Source: an uncultured Saprospiraceae bacterium (GTDB taxonomy: Bacteria; Bacteroidota; Bacteroidia; Chitinophagales; Saprospiraceae). Taken from it: a stretch of 18,590 bases of DNA. Within the stretch, counting starts at the first letter, position 1. Each line of letters begins with the position of its first letter. Shown in pieces: positions 14,700-18,590 of this stretch. The position numbers and the translations under genes are program-made. The stretch lies in NCBI GenBank assembly GCA_937894165.1, contig CALCSX010000228.1, forward strand, positions 1 to 18,590, read 5' to 3'. A model generated the notes under the pieces. The model had not been told where the DNA came from, did not search any database, and saw nothing but the letters and a program-made list of their open reading frames with translations.

Positions 14700-14735
14700 C
14701 AGACCCTAAACTATTTAACGATAAATTATAATTAT

Positions 14736-17700
14736 ATGACAAGGAAACTTTTACTCCTTATTTCGCTAGTGTTTACAGGATTTTTAGTTTACGGACAGAC
14801 GTCCTTAGCAGGAAATGTGGTTGATGACGCAGGAGAGCCCATAATAGGTGCAACGGTCTCAGTATACAGGAATGGCGTGATGGTAACAGGAACTCAAACA
14901 GATTTTGATGGAAATTATAATATTTCTAACTTGGATCCAGGAACCGTAGATGTAGAATTTCGCTACGTAGGTTTTACACCAGATAGGGTAACAGATGTGC
15001 TTTTACGGGCTGGTCAAGTGAACCCATTGAATTCTAAATTAAGTGCAGGAGTTGAATTGGAAACTGCAGTTGTGAGAGAATTCAGAGTCCCTCTTATTGA
15101 ACAGGATAACACCACTTCAGGTGGAACCATTACCTCCGAACAGATTCGGAAGTCGCCATTAAAGGATGTCGCCGGCTTAGCGAGTACTACAGGTGGGGTT
15201 TCTTCTATTGATGGAGGTGCTATGACCGTAAGAGGTTCGAGAGACAATGCAACTGACTATTATATCGATGGGATACGTGTAAGAGCAAATCAAATTCCAC
15301 AGGTGGATATCGATCAAATGCAGGTGATCACAGGTGGTATGGAAGCCAAATACGGTGACGTTACCGGTGGAATTATTTCTATAACGACTAAAGGACCAAG
15401 CTCCACTTATACGGGAGGCCTTGAAGTTGAAACTTCCAAGGGTTTAGATCCTTATGGTCGTTTGGAGCTTAATGGAAACGTTAGCGGACCGATCTTAAGA
15501 AAAAGAGAAAGTAAAGAATCCATTTTAGGCTTCAGACTTTCAGGTAGATATTTGACTTTGGATGATAGAGCACCTTCTGCTGTTGGTGTATATAGAGCAA
15601 CCGAAGAGCAAATAGCCATGCTTTCAGCGGATCCATACAATAGTTATTTCGGTCAAAATATTCCTGAAGGGGAATTTTTGGATCACAGTGAAATTCCTTT
15701 GGTTCAAGCTAGGCCGAATGAAAATTCAAGAGCGATAGATTTGAATGGTAAAATTGACTGGAGAGTGAGTCCGGGTGTAGATGTTAGTTTAACCGGGGGT
15801 TATTATAATAATTTTGATAGATTTTCTCCCGGAAGACAGGATAGAATAAATGGCCAAACAGGAAATGCTAATTTTGGTCTGTTCAATCATATCAATAATC
15901 CGTTACAGACAAGTGAAGCGCTTAGATCGAATTTAAGAATCAGACATAGAATCGGAAAGACTTCAGGAAATACTGCTAGTGGTTCTGCTTCTTTGATTCA
16001 GAATTTGGCTTATACCATTCAAGTAGGTTATGAGACCAATACTGTGAATACGCAAGATTGGCAGCATAGAGATAGAGTTTTTGATTATGGACATATCGGA
16101 AGATTCTCTTCAACGTTTTTGCCAATTTTTCTGAATGATATTCATGTAGGGTATTCTCCTACATTAAATAATTTTGATCCTTCTAATAGTCGTAATCCGG
16201 TATTGGCAAATTATAACTTGCCCGGCGATTCCCCGGTTCAGCCTTATCTAAATGGTTTGTCTGATGGAACGGGTAGTCTAGTTTATACGAATTTCTATAA
16301 CGTAGGAGCGGTATATGATAATTTGTCGAAAAATCAAACTGATATATACACAGGTAGTTTGGCTATTAATTTTGATTTAGTCCCGGGTGGCTCAAGTAAA
16401 GGTCGACATACAATTGAATTAGGCGCATGGATAGAACAAAGAGAAGTGAGATCATATGCAATTGATCCATTCAACATTTGGAATTTGGCTCAACAAGAAG
16501 TGAATGTCCACCTAGCTGCAGATAATATAGATACTCTGAGAGGGGTGGATACAGTTATTGATGGTGTTAATAGGAGATTATTCCCATTGAATGTTACTGA
16601 TGTAAACGATAAAAGCTTTCACGTTAATTTTAGAAATCAGTTTGGAATACCAATCGATGAATGGGTATTTATAAGCGAGTTTAACCCTGAAGATCTGAGT
16701 TTGGATATGTTTTCTCCTAACCAATTAGCAGATCCGGGTTTAGTTACTATGTATGGTTATGATTTTCAAGGGAATAAATTATCTAATATAGCTTTTGAAG
16801 ATTTTTATAACTACAATTTCTTTGGAGAAGAAAGTAATCAGCCTTCATATCAGGTAGCACCGGACAGACCCTTTTATTTTGCCGGATATATTCAAGATAA
16901 ATTCTCATACAAGGATATCATTTTTAGAGTAGGTTTAAGAGTTGATGCATTTGATGCAAATACAAAGGTTATGAGAGATCCATTCTCGCTTTACCCTATC
17001 CAATCTGCTGCTGACTTTCATGACATGAATGCTTCTAACCAACCTTCAGGAATTGGGGATGATTATAAAGTTTATGTTACTGCGGAAGGAAGTGATCAAG
17101 TCAAAGGTTATCGAAGTGGTAATACTTGGTTTGATGCCAATGGAAATCAATTGAATGATGGCAACTTCCTTTTTGGTGGTGAGTTAGTAAATCCGGCATA
17201 CGAACCGGGGGCGGTAAATGATATTCAAGATCCAAATTTTGATTTAAATAGATCATTTGAAGATTATAGGATTAGATTGAATCCAATGCCACGAATTGCA
17301 ATTTCATTCCCGATTTCGGATGAAGCCAACTTCTTCGGTAACTATGATATCTTGTATCAAAGACCTCCGGGCAGAAACTATGTTTCGCCAATGGATTATT
17401 ATTTTTACGATACTAGAACTCCTATTAATAATGCTAACTTAAGTCCTGAGCAGACCATTAATTATGAGGTAGGTTTCCAACAAAAATTAACTAACTCCTC
17501 TGCTATTAAAATCAATGCTTATTATAAGGAATTGAGAGATATGATTCAAAGAAGATATTTCTTGTACCTTCCAAATCCCGTGAATGAGAACTTAGGTTTT
17601 GATAATATTGATTTCGGTACTGTAAAAGGATTTACATTTGCCTATGACCTAAGAAGAACAGGAAACTTCTCCTTGCAGGCGAACTATACATTACAGTTTG

Positions 17701-18362
17701 CAGACGGTACAGGCTCTGACGATAGATCGCAAGAGAATATTTTGAGACCGGGTTCTGGTAATCTAAGATATTTGTTGCCACTATCCTACGACGAAAGACA
17801 CTCTTTCAACGTTTTATTTGACTTGCGTTGGGACGGAGGTGCGAAGTACAATGGTCCTCGAATAGGAAATTTTGCTTTATTAGAGAATACAGGTATGAAT
17901 GTACAAGCTAGCGCTGTGTCAGGTCGACCATTCACTAGAGGTGAAACTCCGAATAGATATGGTTCTCTTGGAATTGACGGACAATTAAATGGTGCAAGAC
18001 TTCCTTGGAATTATAACATTAATTTAAGAATTGATAGAGATATAGCAATTGGCGCTGGGAGAGAAGGCAAGAGAGCTATGAATTTAAATGTGTATTTTAG
18101 AGTTTCTAATCTACTCAATACTTTAAATATAAGAGATATATATGCTGCCGGAGATGAGAATAGCGATGGTTTCCTAGCTAGTTATCTGGGTCAATTGGAA
18201 TTAACGAGATACACTGATGGTAATTCTGCTACGGATGAAGCTTTAAGAGATATGGGTCGTGATGTGAATAATTTCATTGGTTATTATAATATGGGGATGT
18301 TGAATCCGGGTTTCTTCTTTGCACCAAGAAGAATTTATCTGGGTGCAATTTTTGAATTTTAA
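14736..18362 (+). CDS. TonB-dependent receptor with carboxypeptidase-like regulatory domain
   Basis: Outer-membrane TonB-dependent transporter of 1208 residues. The ATG at 14736 gives a normal signal peptide (MTRKLLLLISLVFTGFLVYGQ). A CarboxypepD_reg-like domain follows (about 22-103, with GNVVDDAGEPIIGATVSVY and DFDGNYNISNLDPG), then the plug (about 125-220, GGAMTVRGSRDNATDYYIDG and EAKYGDVTGGIISITTKGP) and a long barrel ending IYLGAIFEF. It belongs to the large Bacteroidota receptors with an N-terminal extension, SusC-like in outline. No SusD homologue is seen right after it, and the SusC signature region around the plug is only partly similar. The next gene starts 18 bp downstream and encodes an exported protein, probably a partner in the same operon. 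The transported substrate cannot be inferred. Confidence 0.93.
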   Translation: MTRKLLLLISLVFTGFLVYGQTSLAGNVVDDAGEPIIGATVSVYRNGVMVTGTQTDFDGNYNISNLDPGTVDVEFRYVGFTPDRVTDVLLRAGQVNPLNSKLSAGVELETAVVREFRVPLIEQDNTTSGGTITSEQIRKSPLKDVAGLASTTGGVSSIDGGAMTVRGSRDNATDYYIDGIRVRANQIPQVDIDQMQVITGGMEAKYGDVTGGIISITTKGPSSTYTGGLEVETSKGLDPYGRLELNGNVSGPILRKRESKESILGFRLSGRYLTLDDRAPSAVGVYRATEEQIAMLSADPYNSYFGQNIPEGEFLDHSEIPLVQARPNENSRAIDLNGKIDWRVSPGVDVSLTGGYYNNFDRFSPGRQDRINGQTGNANFGLFNHINNPLQTSEALRSNLRIRHRIGKTSGNTASGSASLIQNLAYTIQVGYETNTVNTQDWQHRDRVFDYGHIGRFSSTFLPIFLNDIHVGYSPTLNNFDPSNSRNPVLANYNLPGDSPVQPYLNGLSDGTGSLVYTNFYNVGAVYDNLSKNQTDIYTGSLAINFDLVPGGSSKGRHTIELGAWIEQREVRSYAIDPFNIWNLAQQEVNVHLAADNIDTLRGVDTVIDGVNRRLFPLNVTDVNDKSFHVNFRNQFGIPIDEWVFISEFNPEDLSLDMFSPNQLADPGLVTMYGYDFQGNKLSNIAFEDFYNYNFFGEESNQPSYQVAPDRPFYFAGYIQDKFSYKDIIFRVGLRVDAFDANTKVMRDPFSLYPIQSAADFHDMNASNQPSGIGDDYKVYVTAEGSDQVKGYRSGNTWFDANGNQLNDGNFLFGGELVNPAYEPGAVNDIQDPNFDLNRSFEDYRIRLNPMPRIAISFPISDEANFFGNYDILYQRPPGRNYVSPMDYYFYDTRTPINNANLSPEQTINYEVGFQQKLTNSSAIKINAYYKELRDMIQRRYFLYLPNPVNENLGFDNIDFGTVKGFTFAYDLRRTGNFSLQANYTLQFADGTGSDDRSQENILRPGSGNLRYLLPLSYDERHSFNVLFDLRWDGGAKYNGPRIGNFALLENTGMNVQASAVSGRPFTRGETPNRYGSLGIDGQLNGARLPWNYNINLRIDRDIAIGAGREGKRAMNLNVYFRVSNLLNTLNIRDIYAAGDENSDGFLASYLGQLELTRYTDGNSATDEALRDMGRDVNNFIGYYNMGMLNPGFFFAPRRIYLGAIFEF

Positions 18363-18380
18363 GATTAAAAATTTTATAGT

Positions 18381-18590
18381 ATGGAAAGGTATAAATTTAT
18401 ATTATTAGTCATTTTAGGTTTTGCGACAATCGGAAATCTATATGCTATTCCACCAGCAGGATGGAATACTGGTGAAAAACCTACATCTACTGAAAAAAGG
18501 AATGACTGTATTTTAGGTACGAACTCCATAGAGTTAAATATAAATAATGTTCGTGCGAGATTAATGTCATCAGGAGATGTTTGGTGGGAT
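18381..18590 (+). CDS. Exported protein, N-terminal part only (runs off the window)
   Basis: The ATG at 18381 opens a frame of 70 codons that continues to the last base with no stop. It begins MERYKFILLVILGFATIGNLYA, a type I signal peptide cleaved after about A22. The segment LNINNVRARLMSSGDVWWD resembles, from memory, the N-terminal start of long Bacteroidota secreted proteins that often carry a type IX secretion sorting domain at their far end; that end is outside the window, so this is inference. It is not a SusD start: there is no lipobox. It lies 18 bp after the receptor stop and should be co-transcribed with it. Confidence 0.8.
   Translation, partial: MERYKFILLVILGFATIGNLYAIPPAGWNTGEKPTSTEKRNDCILGTNSIELNINNVRARLMSSGDVWWD

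Noticed and set aside
14697..14735. TTG-initiated 13-residue extension of the receptor at 14736
   Set aside because: It overlaps the -7 promoter element and places extra residues before a normal signal peptide; the ATG at 14736 is the better start.
1..18590. tRNA, rRNA, CRISPR array, intact insertion sequence or prophage genes
   Set aside because: None was found on reading; no regular spaced repeats, transposase motifs or clover-leaf patterns were seen.

Overview
The window looks like the chromosome of an AT-rich Bacteroidota species. Supporting signs are two large TonB-dependent receptors (one with an N-terminal carboxypeptidase-like regulatory domain), several short lipoprotein signal peptides, TAnnTTTG-type promoter boxes and a general lack of Shine-Dalgarno sequences. 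The exact genus cannot be read from this sequence.

Layout. 15-1118 (+) is D-alanine--D-alanine ligase. 1119-1787 is a long non-coding stretch with two diverged copies of a structured, REP-like repeat. 1788-3371 (-) is an unrecognised exported protein, divergent from 3501-4253 (+), a small outer-membrane-barrel-like protein. 4266-6437 (-) is a FecA-like TonB-dependent receptor preceded, in the same transcription direction, by a YwqK/MORN-type lipoprotein (6453-6941). A good intrinsic terminator separates this pair from the gene upstream.

7037-12103 is the most interesting block. A vanadium-haloperoxidase-family lipoprotein (7037-8404, -) is divergent from a tight operon of an OmpR-family response regulator (8618-9298), a membrane sensor kinase (9308-10705) and a second, paralogous haloperoxidase-family protein with an N-terminal membrane anchor (10709-12103). 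Both enzymes keep every vanadate-binding and catalytic residue. The divergent intergenic region holds a tandem pair of 11-bp repeats (8510-8531), the arrangement OmpR/PhoB-type regulators use. It lies directly upstream of a credible promoter for the lipoprotein enzyme. The inference is a self-contained, two-component-controlled pair of envelope haloperoxidase-like enzymes. A 20-bp perfect hairpin (12131-12180) closes the operon.

12305-14560 holds a DUF1801-type protein (-), an unrecognised lipoprotein (-) and a D-2-hydroxyacid dehydrogenase (+). From 14669 a well-formed promoter drives a 1208-residue TonB-dependent receptor (14736-18362), followed after 18 bp by the start of a secreted protein that runs off the window. 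No tRNA, rRNA, CRISPR array or intact insertion sequence was seen.
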